A stretch of DNA of 64,000 bases from Nannocystis pusilla (GTDB taxonomy: Bacteria > Myxococcota_A > Polyangia > Nannocystales > Nannocystaceae). Position numbers and translations under genes: made by a program. The stretch spans positions 248,001-312,000 of the forward strand of contig NZ_JAIRAU010000059.1 in the NCBI RefSeq assembly GCF_020073745.1. The letters run 5' to 3'. Positions 17,470-26,065 of the stretch are shown here, one piece after another. Below the pieces are notes generated by a model. That model was not told where the DNA came from. It saw nothing but the letters and a program-made list of their open reading frames with translations, and ran no database searches. The first letter of the stretch is position 1, and every line of letters starts with the position of its first letter.

Positions 17470-18297
17470 TCAGGGGCCGCGGGCGCTGTCGAGGATCTCG
17501 ACGAACAGGGCGGTGATGTTGTCCTTGCCGCCGCAGGCGTTGGCGTGGGCGACGGCGGCCGGCGCGGCGTCGCGGGCGTCGAGGTGGAACAGGTCGGTCA
17601 AGGTGTCGGCGCTGTCGAGGTACTCGTGCAGGCCGTCGGAGCAGAGGAGGAGGCGGTCGCCGACCTGCAGCGGGAAGGCCATGATGTCGACCTCGACGAA
17701 GTCGTGGAGGCCGATCGCGCGGGTGATCTGGCTCTTGCGCCCGCGCGCCTGCTCGGGGCTGACGAGGCCCTGCTTGACCTGCATGTTGAGCAGCGTGTGA
17801 TCCTCGGTGAGCTGACGGACGTCGTCGCCGCGCGCGAGGTAGACCCGCGAGTCGCCGACCTGACCGACGATCGCCAGCTCGCCGGCGACCAGCACGACCG
17901 AGGCGGTGGTGCTCATGCCCGAGTAGTTGGCGTCGACCTCGGCCATGCCGTGGACCATGTAGCAGGCGTTCTGCAGCGCGCCGCGGACGAGCGCGCCGAG
18001 CCGCGCGACGGTGTCGGAGCTCAGCCACACCTGCGGCCCGGGCAGCGGCCGCGCGTGCACGACCATGCGCCGCGCGAGGCGGGCCTCGTCGGCGGCCTGC
18101 GCGATCGCTGCGGCGTCGCGCTTGACCCACTCCCAGATGATCTCGACCGTCTCCTGCGAGGCGACCTCGCCGTAGGCGCGCCCGCCGACGCCGTCGCACA
18201 CGATGAACAACCCGAGCCGCTCGTCGGCGAGGAAGGCGTCCTCGTTGTGGCTCCGCCGCAAACCAGGGTCGGTCGCGCCGAAGTGCCGGGTTCGCAT
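17470..18297 (-). CDS. PP2C-family serine/threonine phosphatase
   Basis: A 275-residue cytoplasmic phosphatase of the PPM/Stp1 type, expected to reverse Hanks-kinase phosphorylation. The metal-binding motifs are present: RRSHNEDAF near the N-terminus, VCDGVGG, GQVGDSRVYLARG, LLLCSDGLHEYL and GGKDNITALFVEI. The interior of the domain is longer than in minimal bacterial enzymes (LARRMVVHARPLPGP region). ATG 18297 was chosen because the PP2C fold begins right there (MRTRHFGATDPG). No kinase gene is adjacent. Confidence 0.92.
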   Translation of the reverse strand: MRTRHFGATDPGLRRSHNEDAFLADERLGLFIVCDGVGGRAYGEVASQETVEIIWEWVKRDAAAIAQAADEARLARRMVVHARPLPGPQVWLSSDTVARLGALVRGALQNACYMVHGMAEVDANYSGMSTTASVVLVAGELAIVGQVGDSRVYLARGDDVRQLTEDHTLLNMQVKQGLVSPEQARGRKSQITRAIGLHDFVEVDIMAFPLQVGDRLLLCSDGLHEYLDSADTLTDLFHLDARDAAPAAVAHANACGGKDNITALFVEILDSARGP

Positions 18298-18357
18298 GCC
18301 AGGAGCATACACCCGGGCGCTGGCGCGCACCGAGGATTATGAGGCACGACGCACAGG

Positions 18358-18374
18358 CTGTCCTCTCGGCCAGG
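18358..18374. repeat. Dispersed palindrome, intergenic
   Basis: CTGTCCTCTCGGCCAGG, 61 nt upstream of the PP2C start. Confidence 0.55.
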
Positions 18375-18453
18375 CGAGAGGCGCGTCGGGGGACGATGCA
18401 GCACGGTGCCGGATGAGGTCGTGTTCACGTGCGAGGCGCTCGCCGCGGGGACC

Positions 18454-18507
18454 CGGCGACGGCCGCACGTTCGCCGACCTCGGCGACGGCCGCACGTTCG
18501 CCGACCT
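18454..18507. repeat. 27-bp perfect direct repeat, two copies
   Basis: Two identical abutting 27-bp units (18454-18480 and 18481-18507), followed by a partial third start (CGGCGACG). Confidence 0.9.
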
Positions 18508-18582
18508 CGGCGACGACGCGATCCTGGTGGCGCCGCGAGGCCTCGTGCCGTGCTGCACGTGCGGCTCGATCCGCGGCGAAAT

Positions 18583-18600
18583 ACTACGCGCATGCGTAGT
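18583..18600. promoter_or_regulatory. Inverted repeat, operator-like
   Basis: ACTACGC-GCAT-GCGTAGT, a perfect 7-bp inverted repeat, set in a locally A/T-richer patch. It could bind a dimeric regulator; no adjacent promoter was identified. Confidence 0.35.
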
Positions 18601-18860
18601 GCCGGGCGCGGCCCGCCACGGCGGAGTGAGTGGGCAGCAACACGGTAGGCAGGGTCGCGGCGCTCGCCTCGCGCGGTGCGTCGAGCTGGGCGCCGGCGTG
18701 AGGCGAGCGACGAATTGGGGGACGGCAAGGCGGCCACGCGGCGACAGGCCGAGGCGCGGCGACGAGGCGATAGGCCGGGCGACAAGTCGATAGCGACAAG
18801 AGGCACGAGCGACACGTCGATGGGCTGCGCGGGCACCTCTGCCGAGTCGGCGCGCACGGT

Positions 18861-18939
18861 CGATCGACGACTGCGCGGGCCGCTACAGAGTTGGCGCTGG
18901 CGATCGATCGACGACTACGCGACCGCTACCGAGTTGGCG
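18861..18939. repeat. Imperfect direct repeat, 44-nt period
   Basis: Two ~35-bp copies (18861-18896, 18905-18939) sharing CGATCGACGACT and GAGTTGGCG. A decayed third copy may start near 18948. Confidence 0.7.
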
Positions 18940-18980
18940 CGCTTGAAGGACTGCGCGCGCCTCTACCGACTTGGAGCAGG

Positions 18981-19147
18981 GCGTCATCTCTCGGCAGGGA
19001 GCGACAACGCGGTAGCTCGAGCGAGCGCGGCGAGCAGCCCGCGTCATCTCCGGGCAGGGAGCGTCAACGCGGTAGCTCGAGCGAGCGCGGCGAGCAGCCC
19101 GCATCATCTCTCGGCAGGGAGCGACAACCCGGTAGCTCGAGCGAGCG
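18981..19147. repeat. 60-bp tandem repeat, 2.8 copies
   Basis: Units at 18981-19040 and 19041-19100 and a partial unit at 19101-19147, differing by only a few substitutions. The last unit runs up to the end of the pseudouridine synthase gene. Confidence 0.95.
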
Positions 19148-19150
19148 GCA

Positions 19151-20278
19151 TCAGCCGAGGGCCGCGGCGAACTCGAGCGGCAGCGGCGCGGTGATCGGCT
19201 GCTCACCGGAGATCGCCGCCGAGAGGTCGAGGCGCAGCGCGTGCAGGTACAACCGCTCGGCCGGCTCGCCGCCGTAGAGCTCGTCGCCGAGGATCGGCAG
19301 GCCGAGCCAGGCGAGGTGGACACGCGCCTGGTGGCGGCGGCCGGTGAGCAGCTCGAGCGACCACATCCGACGCGGCCCCGGCGGGCTCTCCGGCGCGACC
19401 CGGGTGCGCGCGGGCTGGCCCGTCCGGCGCACGGCGACGCGATCTCGGCCGAAGCCGCGGCCGAGCGGGGCGCCGACCTCGACGCTCGCGCCGGACAGGC
19501 TCAGCCACGGCCCCGCCGGCGGCGGCCAGACATGGTCGAATAGACATGTCGTGACGGCCATGTAGTGCTTGCCGACGCGGGCGGCGGCGAAGGCTTCGCG
19601 GGCGGCGAGGAAGGTGGCGCGCGTGCGGGCGAAGGCGACGACGCCGGAGGTGCCGCGGTCGAGCCGGTGCACGGCGCCGCCCTCGCGCAGGTCGAGGCCG
19701 GCCGCGGCGCACTCGGCGAAGCGCTCCGCGACCCAGTCGGCGAGCGCGGGCGGATCGCCGGGCCGCAGCCGGTGGGTGTGCAGGCCGGCCGGCTTGAGCA
19801 CGTAGACGATCGCGTCGGTGGTGGCGAGCAGCTCGGGGCCCTCGACGGGGCCGACATGCGCGGCCGGGGCGTCGAGCTGGAGGCGCTCGCCGGCGCGGAC
19901 GCGGTGCGAGGGCGCGGCCCGCTGGCCGTCGACGGTGAGGTGGCCGGCCAGCGCGAGCTCCCGCGCGACCCGGCGCGACAGGCCGGCGACCCGCCGGCCG
20001 AGGACCACGTCGGCCCGCGCATCGGTGTCCTCGGGTTCGGCGACGCAGGCGAGCCGCGAGGTCGCGGGTGCGCCGGGGCGGGCGAGGCTCCGGGACGGTG
20101 CGGCCTCGCGGCTCGCGTCCGCGGGTGCGTCGCGTCGGGCGTTGCTCCGCGTGGCCGCTCGGGTCGCGCCCGCAGGCTCGTCGCTTCGGGCGGCGTCCCG
20201 GCCCGATGCGGGCTCGCGGCGCGCCGCTGCGGGCGCGCGGGCAGATGCCTGGTCTTTGGGAAATGCTCGATCGGGCAT
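19151..20278 (-). CDS. RluA-family pseudouridine synthase
   Basis: A predicted RNA pseudouridine synthase of the RluA/RluD family, isomerising uridine in rRNA or tRNA. An Ala/Arg-rich N-terminal extension is followed by an S4-like RNA-binding domain (VAGLSRRVARELALAGHLTVDG), then the catalytic domain with GAVHRLDRGTSG (catalytic Asp) and LLTGRRHQARVHLAWLG. ATG 20278 gives 375 residues; the start is uncertain because the frame stays open far upstream and the N-terminal ~80 residues are low complexity, built around palindromic elements. One palindrome is inserted within the catalytic domain (TTCLFDHVW). Confidence 0.82.
   Translation of the reverse strand: MPDRAFPKDQASARAPAAARREPASGRDAARSDEPAGATRAATRSNARRDAPADASREAAPSRSLARPGAPATSRLACVAEPEDTDARADVVLGRRVAGLSRRVARELALAGHLTVDGQRAAPSHRVRAGERLQLDAPAAHVGPVEGPELLATTDAIVYVLKPAGLHTHRLRPGDPPALADWVAERFAECAAAGLDLREGGAVHRLDRGTSGVVAFARTRATFLAAREAFAAARVGKHYMAVTTCLFDHVWPPPAGPWLSLSGASVEVGAPLGRGFGRDRVAVRRTGQPARTRVAPESPPGPRRMWSLELLTGRRHQARVHLAWLGLPILGDELYGGEPAERLYLHALRLDLSAAISGEQPITAPLPLEFAAALG
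19531..19548. repeat. Dispersed palindrome, in frame in catalytic domain
   Basis: CATGGTCGAATAGACATG, encoding CLFDHV on the minus strand. Confidence 0.65.
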
Positions 20279-20312
20279 GTCTGGAGCGACATGTCCGTGG
20301 GGACCTGTCCCG
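20276..20312. repeat. Cluster of two palindromes at pseudouridine synthase start
   Basis: CATGTCTGGAGCGACATG (20276-20293) overlaps the proposed start codon, and ATGTCC-GTGG-GGACCTGTCC follows to about 20310, between this gene and moeA. Confidence 0.65.
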
Positions 20313-20325
20313 AAGCGCCGGCGGG

Positions 20326-21552
20326 TCACGGGGCTCCGGCGCCGGTGAGGTCGAGGGCCCACGCCTCGGCGCCCGCGGGCAGGCCGGGGCCGGGCGGGAC
20401 GAGGACGAGGAGGTCGCAGGCGCGCAGGGAGGTGAGGGCGCCGGAGACCTGGCTGGGGAGCGGCTCGGCGCGGCCGTCGACGAGGCGGGCGCGGACGCAG
20501 TGGGTGCGCCGCCCGGCGCCCTCGGCGGGGCCGGCGAGGACGACGCGTCGCCGCGGCAGTTCGGGCTGCAGGTGGCCGCCGAGGCGGCGCAGGGCCGGGC
20601 CCGCGAACAGCTCGAAGCCGACGAAGGTGCTGGCCGGGTTGCCGGGCAGGGCGAACACCAGCGCGGCGCCGAGGCGGGCGAACGCCAGCGGCCGGCCGGG
20701 TCGCAGGCGCACGCGGCGGAACACGGGCTCGGCCCCGAGGGCGAGCAGGGTGGGCCACACGAGGTCGTGGTCGCCGACGGAGATCCCGCCGCTGACGAGC
20801 ACGACGTCGGCGGCGTCGGCGGCGTCGGCGAGGGCCCGGCGCAGCGCCTCCGGCTCGTCGCGCACGCGCCCGAGGTCGCGCACCTCGGCGCCGGCGGCCG
20901 CGGCCTGGCAGGCGAGCATGAGGCCGTTGCTGCTGACCACCTGGCCATGTCCCGGAGGACAGCCGATGTCGACGAGCTCGTCGCCGGTGCACAGGACGGC
21001 GGCCCGCGGGGCGCGGTGGACCAGCACGTCGGCGTGGCCGGCCCCGGCGGCCAGGGCGAGGTCGCCGGCGCGCAGGGCTGTCCCCGAGGCCAGGATCGCG
21101 GCGCCGGCGGCGAGGTCGCTGCCGGCGCGGCGGACGAAGTGGCCGGGGCGCACGGCGCCGGCGCGCGCGAGGTCGACGTGCAGGCGATCGCCGCGGCGCG
21201 CGGCGTCCTCCTGGGCGACCACGGCGTCGGCCCCGGGCGGCAAGACGGCGCCGGTGGAGATCCGCGCCGCCTGGCCCGGCTGGAGGTGCGAGGGCGAGGG
21301 GTGCCCGGCGGCGCTCTCGCCGGCGACGGCGAGCGCGGCCTCGGATGTCCCCGAGGACAGGTCGGCGGCGCGCACGGCCCAGCCGTCCATCGTGCTGACG
21401 TCGGCCCCCGGCAGGGACCAGCGGGCGTGCAGCGCCTCGGCGAGGACGCGGCCGCGGGCCGCGAACAGGCCGCGGCGCTCGCCCGGCAGCGGGGTGCAGG
21501 CGGCCAGGACGCGCGCGAGGGCGTCGTCGGGCTCGAGGTCGTCGGCGATCAT
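20326..21552 (-). CDS. moeA: Molybdopterin molybdotransferase MoeA
   Basis: A 408-residue enzyme that inserts molybdate into adenylylated molybdopterin. Family hallmarks are DVSTMDGWAVRA, RISTGAVLPPGADAV, the MPT-binding strand AVLCTGDELVD, DVVLVSGGISVGDHD and FALPGNPASTFVGF. Length is normal for MoeA. ATG 21552 overlaps the stop of the transglycosylase gene (ATGA), so they are co-transcribed. Three palindromes are tolerated in frame (LSSGTSE, LASGTAL, GCPPGHG). Confidence 0.95.
   Translation of the reverse strand: MIADDLEPDDALARVLAACTPLPGERRGLFAARGRVLAEALHARWSLPGADVSTMDGWAVRAADLSSGTSEAALAVAGESAAGHPSPSHLQPGQAARISTGAVLPPGADAVVAQEDAARRGDRLHVDLARAGAVRPGHFVRRAGSDLAAGAAILASGTALRAGDLALAAGAGHADVLVHRAPRAAVLCTGDELVDIGCPPGHGQVVSSNGLMLACQAAAAGAEVRDLGRVRDEPEALRRALADAADAADVVLVSGGISVGDHDLVWPTLLALGAEPVFRRVRLRPGRPLAFARLGAALVFALPGNPASTFVGFELFAGPALRRLGGHLQPELPRRRVVLAGPAEGAGRRTHCVRARLVDGRAEPLPSQVSGALTSLRACDLLVLVPPGPGLPAGAEAWALDLTGAGAP
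20946..20962. repeat. Dispersed palindrome, in frame in moeA
   Basis: CATGTCCCGGAGGACAG, encoding CPPGHG just after the TGDELVD strand. Confidence 0.7.
21078..21093. repeat. Dispersed palindrome, in frame in moeA
   Basis: CTGTCCCCGAGGCCAG, encoding LASGTA. Confidence 0.55.
21345..21361. repeat. Dispersed palindrome, in frame in moeA
   Basis: ATGTCCCCGAGGACAGG, encoding LSSGTS after the MDGWAVRA motif. Confidence 0.75.
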
Positions 21553-23618
21553 CCGGTCTTCTTCTTGGCCTTCTTCGGCGGGGTGGTCTTGTGCTTGCCG
21601 CGCCTGGACCAGCCGCGCTTGCCCGGCAGCGAATTGGTCTCCTCGGTCGAGGGGACCGGGTTGTCGACGGCGGCGGCGGTGGCGGGGTCGTCGGCGGTGG
21701 CGGCGTAGCGGGCGGCGTCGACGTCCTCGGCGGCGACGTCGGCGCGCAGGTCGTCGGGCGCGGGGCCGAGGTTGCCGCGCGGCGCGGGGGCGTCGACGGT
21801 GCCGCGCGTCTCGCCCGACTTGACGTAGACGACCAGCAGCTCGCCGACGGCGGGGTCGTGCCCGCGGTCGATGCCGTTGATGCGCGCGAGGTCGCCGTCG
21901 GTGAGGTCGAAGCGCTTGCCGATCTTCTCCAGCGTGTCGCCCTTCTTCGCCTTGTAGCCGCGGCGCACGAGGCCGCGCTGCTTCAGGCCGGCCTCGAGGT
22001 GCTCGCGCGAGCCGCGGACCACGAGGTCGACGGCGCTCTGCTCGAGCACGACGATCTTCGCGGCCCGGGCGTCGAACGCCTTCGGGACGACGACCTGCAG
22101 CACCTGGCCCGGCTGCAGCCGCGCCTGCGGGTCGAGGTCGTTCCACGCGACGATGCTGTCCCACGGGACCGCGAAGGCGTCGGCGAGGCCGCGCGGGGTG
22201 GTCGAGCGGGTGACGACGAAGAACACCAGCCGCTGGTCGCCCGCCACCGCGACCTTGGGGACGGCCACCAGCAACCTGTCCGTCGCGCCAGGCGGCGAGG
22301 CGGCCCCGCCGCGCGGGACCAGGAGGACGACGCCGCGCTCGAGCTCGGCGTTGTCCTCGAGGCCGTTGAGCTTGCGCAGCTGGGCCTCGGTGGCGCCGTA
22401 ACGCTGGGCGATCGCGGCGACGGTCTCGCCGTAGGCGACGACGTGCTGCACGTGGTCGCCGCCGGCGCCGTCGCGCACGCCGCCGCGCTCCCACTGGGCC
22501 AGCTTGGCCTTCGGGATCCGCACCGGATAGCTGCGCCCGGGCGGGGTCCGCTTGCGGATCAGCTGGGCGTTGAGCTCCTCGATCAGCGCCGGATCCTCGT
22601 CGATCGCCTTGGCCACCGCGCTGAGGGCGGTGCCCGGCGGGACGTCGACCTTGACGAAGTGCATCGGCGGCAAGCTGTCCGGAAGGTCAGGTCCGAGCTT
22701 GAACGCGGCCCGGTTGCGACCGACCAGCGCGGCCGCCAGGATCTTCGGCACGTAGAGGGTGGTGGCGTGCGGCAGGCCGCTCTCGATCTCGCACAGGGCC
22801 CAGAAGTTGTTGCTGTTGGCCCGCGCGATCGCGGTCATCGCCAGGCCGTAGCCGCCGTTGAAGGCCGCCAGCGCCATCTCCCACGAGCCGAAGCGGACCC
22901 GCAGGTCCTTGAGGTAGGCCGCCGCGGCGTAGGTCGAGCGCTCGATGTCGTGGCGCTCGTCGACCCAGTAGTTCTGCTCGAGGCCGTAGACCTTGCCGGT
23001 CGGCTCCATGAACTGCCACAGGCCGGCGGCGCCCACGCGCGAGCGGCGGTGCGGTTGAAAGCCGCTCTCCGCCATGGCGACGAACACCAGATCTTCGGGC
23101 ACGCCGACCTCCTTGAGGATCGGCCGCAAGATGTGCTCGTAGCGGTTCATGCGCCGCAGCCAGCCGCGCATCAGCGCCTGGCCCTTGGCGTCGTCCTTGA
23201 AGAAACGCAAGTATTCGACGAGCTTGGCGCCGTAGCGGATCGGCAGCTCGGGCAGGGCGAGCGCGGCGATCCACTTCTCGGGCGCGGTCTTGGCGATCGT
23301 CGACTTCGGCGCGTTCGCCAGCACGCCGCGCTCGAAACTGGCGAGATCCTCGCGCGCGGCCGCGTCCGGGTCGACCGCCCGCGCCGCGTGCGTCTCGTGG
23401 ATGGTGGCGCCGTCGGGCCGCCCACCCCGGACCTGGTCGCGACCGCCGCCGGCGACCTCGAGTGGCCCGATCCGTTCGCGCTCCTCCGCCGGTGCGCCGT
23501 GAGCCACACCTGCACCGCTCAGCCACAGCGCGGTCAGAACGCCGCAAAACCCCCTCCAGGGGGCCGTACGGTCAGTTTTGCGGCGCCTGCGCAGATCCGG
23601 ACCTGGTCGCCTTCGCAT
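21549..23618 (-). CDS. Lytic transglycosylase with three LysM domains
   Basis: A 689-residue exported murein hydrolase of the MltD type. A signal-anchor-like stretch (residues about 20-40, ending VAHGA) precedes a helical region and an SLT domain with the catalytic Glu in VFVAMAESGFQPHRRS, then GLWQFMEPTG and ALAAFNGGYG. Three LysM-like peptidoglycan-binding repeats follow (VVAYGETVAAIAQRYGATE, VVTRSTTPRGLADAF, YKAKKGDTLEKIGKRFDLT), and the protein ends in a Lys-rich tail. ATG 23618 was preferred to a GTG 9 nt upstream. It overlaps moeA by 4 nt and diverges from tatA across 46 nt. Confidence 0.9.
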   Translation of the reverse strand: MRRRPGPDLRRRRKTDRTAPWRGFCGVLTALWLSGAGVAHGAPAEERERIGPLEVAGGGRDQVRGGRPDGATIHETHAARAVDPDAAAREDLASFERGVLANAPKSTIAKTAPEKWIAALALPELPIRYGAKLVEYLRFFKDDAKGQALMRGWLRRMNRYEHILRPILKEVGVPEDLVFVAMAESGFQPHRRSRVGAAGLWQFMEPTGKVYGLEQNYWVDERHDIERSTYAAAAYLKDLRVRFGSWEMALAAFNGGYGLAMTAIARANSNNFWALCEIESGLPHATTLYVPKILAAALVGRNRAAFKLGPDLPDSLPPMHFVKVDVPPGTALSAVAKAIDEDPALIEELNAQLIRKRTPPGRSYPVRIPKAKLAQWERGGVRDGAGGDHVQHVVAYGETVAAIAQRYGATEAQLRKLNGLEDNAELERGVVLLVPRGGAASPPGATDRLLVAVPKVAVAGDQRLVFFVVTRSTTPRGLADAFAVPWDSIVAWNDLDPQARLQPGQVLQVVVPKAFDARAAKIVVLEQSAVDLVVRGSREHLEAGLKQRGLVRRGYKAKKGDTLEKIGKRFDLTDGDLARINGIDRGHDPAVGELLVVYVKSGETRGTVDAPAPRGNLGPAPDDLRADVAAEDVDAARYAATADDPATAAAVDNPVPSTEETNSLPGKRGWSRRGKHKTTPPKKAKKKTG
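22275..22292. repeat. Dispersed palindrome, in frame between LysM domains
   Basis: CCTGTCCGTCGCGCCAGG, a weaker copy encoding GATDRL. Confidence 0.45.
22675..22691. repeat. Dispersed palindrome, in frame in transglycosylase
   Basis: CTGTCCGGAAGGTCAGG, encoding PDLPDSL after the SLT domain. Confidence 0.6.
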
Positions 23619-23664
23619 CGCCGGCACGCTAGCAAAGCGAGGCTCGAAGGACTACCTTTCGGCC

Positions 23665-23895
23665 ATGCTCCTGGGTGTCCTCAGTCCCCTCGAGATCGTC
23701 ATCATCGTCGCGGTCATCTTGCTCGTGCTCGGCCCGTCCAAGTTGCCCGCGCTGGGATCGAGCATCGGTCAGATGCTGCGAGGGTTCCGCAAGGAGATGA
23801 AGGCGATCGAACACGACAAACAACAAGAGTCGGAGCGCCGCGGCGAGATCGACGTCACGCCGAAGGACGAGCCGAAGCACAGCCGCCCGGGCTGA
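23665..23895 (+). CDS. tatA: Twin-arginine translocase subunit TatA/TatE
   Basis: A 76-residue protein with the TatA plan: a short periplasmic N-terminus, one membrane helix (LEIVIIVAVILLVLGPSKLP), a hinge, an amphipathic helix (SSIGQMLRGFRKEMKAIE) with the family's FxKE-like motif, and a charged tail. It forms the protein-conducting part of the Tat export system; TatB/TatC are not in the window. ATG 23665 was chosen to place the membrane helix at residues 7-26. An intrinsic terminator follows 50 nt after the stop. Confidence 0.93.
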   Translation: MLLGVLSPLEIVIIVAVILLVLGPSKLPALGSSIGQMLRGFRKEMKAIEHDKQQESERRGEIDVTPKDEPKHSRPG

Positions 23896-23944
23896 GCACG
23901 CTCGTCCGCTCGATCGCCTCCGTCGTCGCCATCCGCAAAAGCGA

Positions 23945-23980
23945 GAAGCCCGCCCGTTCCAGCCGGAACGAGCGGGCTTC
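23945..23980. terminator. Bidirectional stem-loop terminator
   Basis: GAAGCCCGC pairs with GCGGGCTTC, extended by CGTTCC/GGAACG inside, between the convergent ends of tatA and the zinc-ribbon gene. A-rich sequence precedes it (AAAAGCGA), giving a T-run on the minus strand. Confidence 0.8.
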
Positions 23981-23997
23981 GTCGTCGAGCCTCGCGG

Positions 23998-24873
23998 TCA
24001 GCCCTTCGAGTTGAGGTAGACGACCACGACGATCGCCACGATCACGACCACGACGAGGGCGATGTACACCACGTTCGAGCTGCCGGTCGGCTGCGGCGGG
24101 TTGGCCACCGGCTTTTCGGGCTCGGCCGGCTTGCTGGTCGCCTCCTGCTTGGGCGTCGGCGGGTGCGAGCCGGACAGCGAGGCAGCATCCTCGACCTTGG
24201 CGGCGGCGACCGGCTCGGACGGAGCGGGCGGGTTGCTGATTGCAGTCGCGGCCGGCGGCGTGTGCGGCGGGATCCGCGGCTCGGGCGGCTGCACGGCGCT
24301 GACCTTGGCCTCGGCGACCGGCTCGACCTCGGCAGCGCGGCCTCCGACCCGCATCGACGGGCCCGACGACGAGGGCGCCGCGGCGACCTCGCCGGCCCGC
24401 GGATCCATGCTCGCGGGGCGCTTCGGCGCCTGGATGATCGTCTTGTTGCCGCGCGACACGGGCTCGGCAGCGACAGGCGTGGGCGCGGGCGGCGGCGCCG
24501 ACACCGGCGGACTCGCGGGCGTTTGCACCGACGCGGGCGGGGTCGCGGCGGGCGAGGTCGGCGGGGCCTTGACCGCAGGCGTCTCGACCTCGACCGGCCG
24601 CGCGGGCGTCGGCGCGGGCGCGGGCGCCTCCACCTTGCGCGGGGTGACGTCGGCCTGCGGGCCGACGTGGCTGTAGACGCTGAAGTAGGCCTCGGCGCTC
24701 TCGAAGCCCTGGGCGAACAGCTGCCCGGGCTCGGCCAGCGACGGCTCGTTGGCCGCCTCGAAGTCCAGGATCATGCGGAACTCGCAGTGCGGGCACGCGA
24801 TCTGGACCAGCGGGGCGATCTGGTCGGCAGGGATGCGGAAGGGACCGGCGCAGGACGGACAGAGGACGAACAT
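23998..24873 (-). CDS. Zinc-ribbon, Pro-rich, tail-anchored protein
   Basis: A 291-residue protein with an MJ0042-like zinc ribbon at the N-terminus (CPSCAGPFRIP, then CPHCEFRM), a long Pro/Ala/Glu-rich disordered middle with phosphorylatable patches (NKTIIQAP), and one C-terminal membrane helix (VVYIALVVVVIVAIVVVVY). Such proteins are common in myxobacteria and are thought to be cytoplasmic sensors or scaffolds, but their role is not established. It overlaps the upstream outer-membrane protein gene by 1 nt (TAATG), so the two are coupled. Confidence 0.85.
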   Translation of the reverse strand: MFVLCPSCAGPFRIPADQIAPLVQIACPHCEFRMILDFEAANEPSLAEPGQLFAQGFESAEAYFSVYSHVGPQADVTPRKVEAPAPAPTPARPVEVETPAVKAPPTSPAATPPASVQTPASPPVSAPPPAPTPVAAEPVSRGNKTIIQAPKRPASMDPRAGEVAAAPSSSGPSMRVGGRAAEVEPVAEAKVSAVQPPEPRIPPHTPPAATAISNPPAPSEPVAAAKVEDAASLSGSHPPTPKQEATSKPAEPEKPVANPPQPTGSSNVVYIALVVVVIVAIVVVVYLNSKG

Positions 24874-25781
24874 TAGAAGTCCAGACCCAGGGAGAGAGTG
24901 TACTGCTGTTGCAGCCCGGAGGTGTCGGCGACCTTGTTGCCTTCGATCTCGCCCTGGCGTTTGCCGCCGGGGACGATCATCGCCTCGAGGCCTACGCGCA
25001 AGACGCTGAAGATGAATCGGAAGCCGATGAACGGGCGGTGACGGTAGATCATACCCGCATCCTTGAAAACGAACTCGCTCAGCACCGGCGACTTGTCGAG
25101 GTACTCGTCGGTCGTCGGCGTGGCATCGAGCACGCCCGAGCGCGCGAGGATCATCAGGCCCTGGTAACCGACGTACGGCGTCATGTTGACCGTCTTGCCG
25201 ATCCCGAACACGTGCGAGATCGAGATGTCGAACGAGCCGGTGGTCATGTTCATGTCCTCGGCGCCGACGAGGCGCGAGAACATGCCGCGCAGCGCGATGG
25301 ACGGGATCGGCAGGTGGTGGAAGCCCTCGTGGATGGCGACCTTGCCGTAGCCGCTGATGGTCCACATGCGGCTGCCGAACAGGTGCGTCGCGCCGGCGCC
25401 CACCTCGATGCCCGGCCACAGACCCTTGCGACCCATGATCTGCAGGGTCGGCGCGACCTTGCCCGGATCACCGCGCGTCGCGTTCTTCCAGAAGTCCTTG
25501 CCGTTGCTGAGCGTGTTGAGGCTGATGTCGGCCGACAACGCGAAGCCGGACAGACCGAGCGAGTCGGCCGGATCGACCGGCTTCGGCGCCATCAACACTC
25601 CGAGCTCGGAGGCGAGGCTGCGAAAGTCCGCGTCGTTGCCCGTGACCATTCCGGACGGATCCGTCGTGCCTAGCTGGCTGAGCCGCAGGTCGTAAGGCCC
25701 CGCCCAAGCCTCCGAGGAGCCGAGAAGCAAACTCAGGCCGAGAGCCGCTAGGGCAAACGAAGAAAGGAACCGTCTGGGCAT
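24873..25781 (-). CDS. Outer-membrane beta-barrel-type protein
   Basis: A 302-residue exported protein. The signal peptide FLSSFALAALGLSLLLGSSEAWA ends near residue 26. The remainder alternates polar and hydrophobic strands and ends in a terminal aromatic (LSLGLDF), as in outer-membrane barrels. No named family was recognised. ATG 25781 has GGAG 7-10 nt upstream and gives the signal peptide; an upstream ATG in frame lacks these. It is coupled to the zinc-ribbon gene downstream. Confidence 0.8.
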   Translation of the reverse strand: MPRRFLSSFALAALGLSLLLGSSEAWAGPYDLRLSQLGTTDPSGMVTGNDADFRSLASELGVLMAPKPVDPADSLGLSGFALSADISLNTLSNGKDFWKNATRGDPGKVAPTLQIMGRKGLWPGIEVGAGATHLFGSRMWTISGYGKVAIHEGFHHLPIPSIALRGMFSRLVGAEDMNMTTGSFDISISHVFGIGKTVNMTPYVGYQGLMILARSGVLDATPTTDEYLDKSPVLSEFVFKDAGMIYRHRPFIGFRFIFSVLRVGLEAMIVPGGKRQGEIEGNKVADTSGLQQQYTLSLGLDF

Positions 25782-26065
25782 GCGGGAGCTCCGAGATTCA
25801 GCGGTCGGCGCAGCGTAACTTGCGCCAGCGAGGTGTGTCAAGGTTCGCGCCAGGCCGTGCTGGGCCGAAGAATTCGCCTGATTGTATGTTGCTGCCTACC
25901 ATCGCGACGCAGCCTCGCCGCGAACTAAGGAAGGAACTACGGAACTCGAGAGCGCCTCGGCGAGGCCGTTGCGGGGCCCGCCGCCCGCGACGTCGGCGTC
26001 GGCGCGTGTGCTGTGGGTGGTCCGGCGCCTCGCGCTCGTTGACCGCGTCCGGGGCGGCTGCTAGC

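Larger units (their letters stand above)
18298..19150. other. Gene-free region with direct repeats
   Basis: No protein gene recognised over about 850 nt. It contains a dispersed palindrome (18358), a 27-bp direct repeat (18454), an 18-bp inverted repeat (18583), a ~35-bp repeat pair with 44-nt period (18861) and three 60-bp tandem units (18981). Confidence 0.6.

Noticed and set aside
18981..19147. CRISPR array
   Set aside because: The 60-bp units abut without unique spacers, and no cas genes are near.
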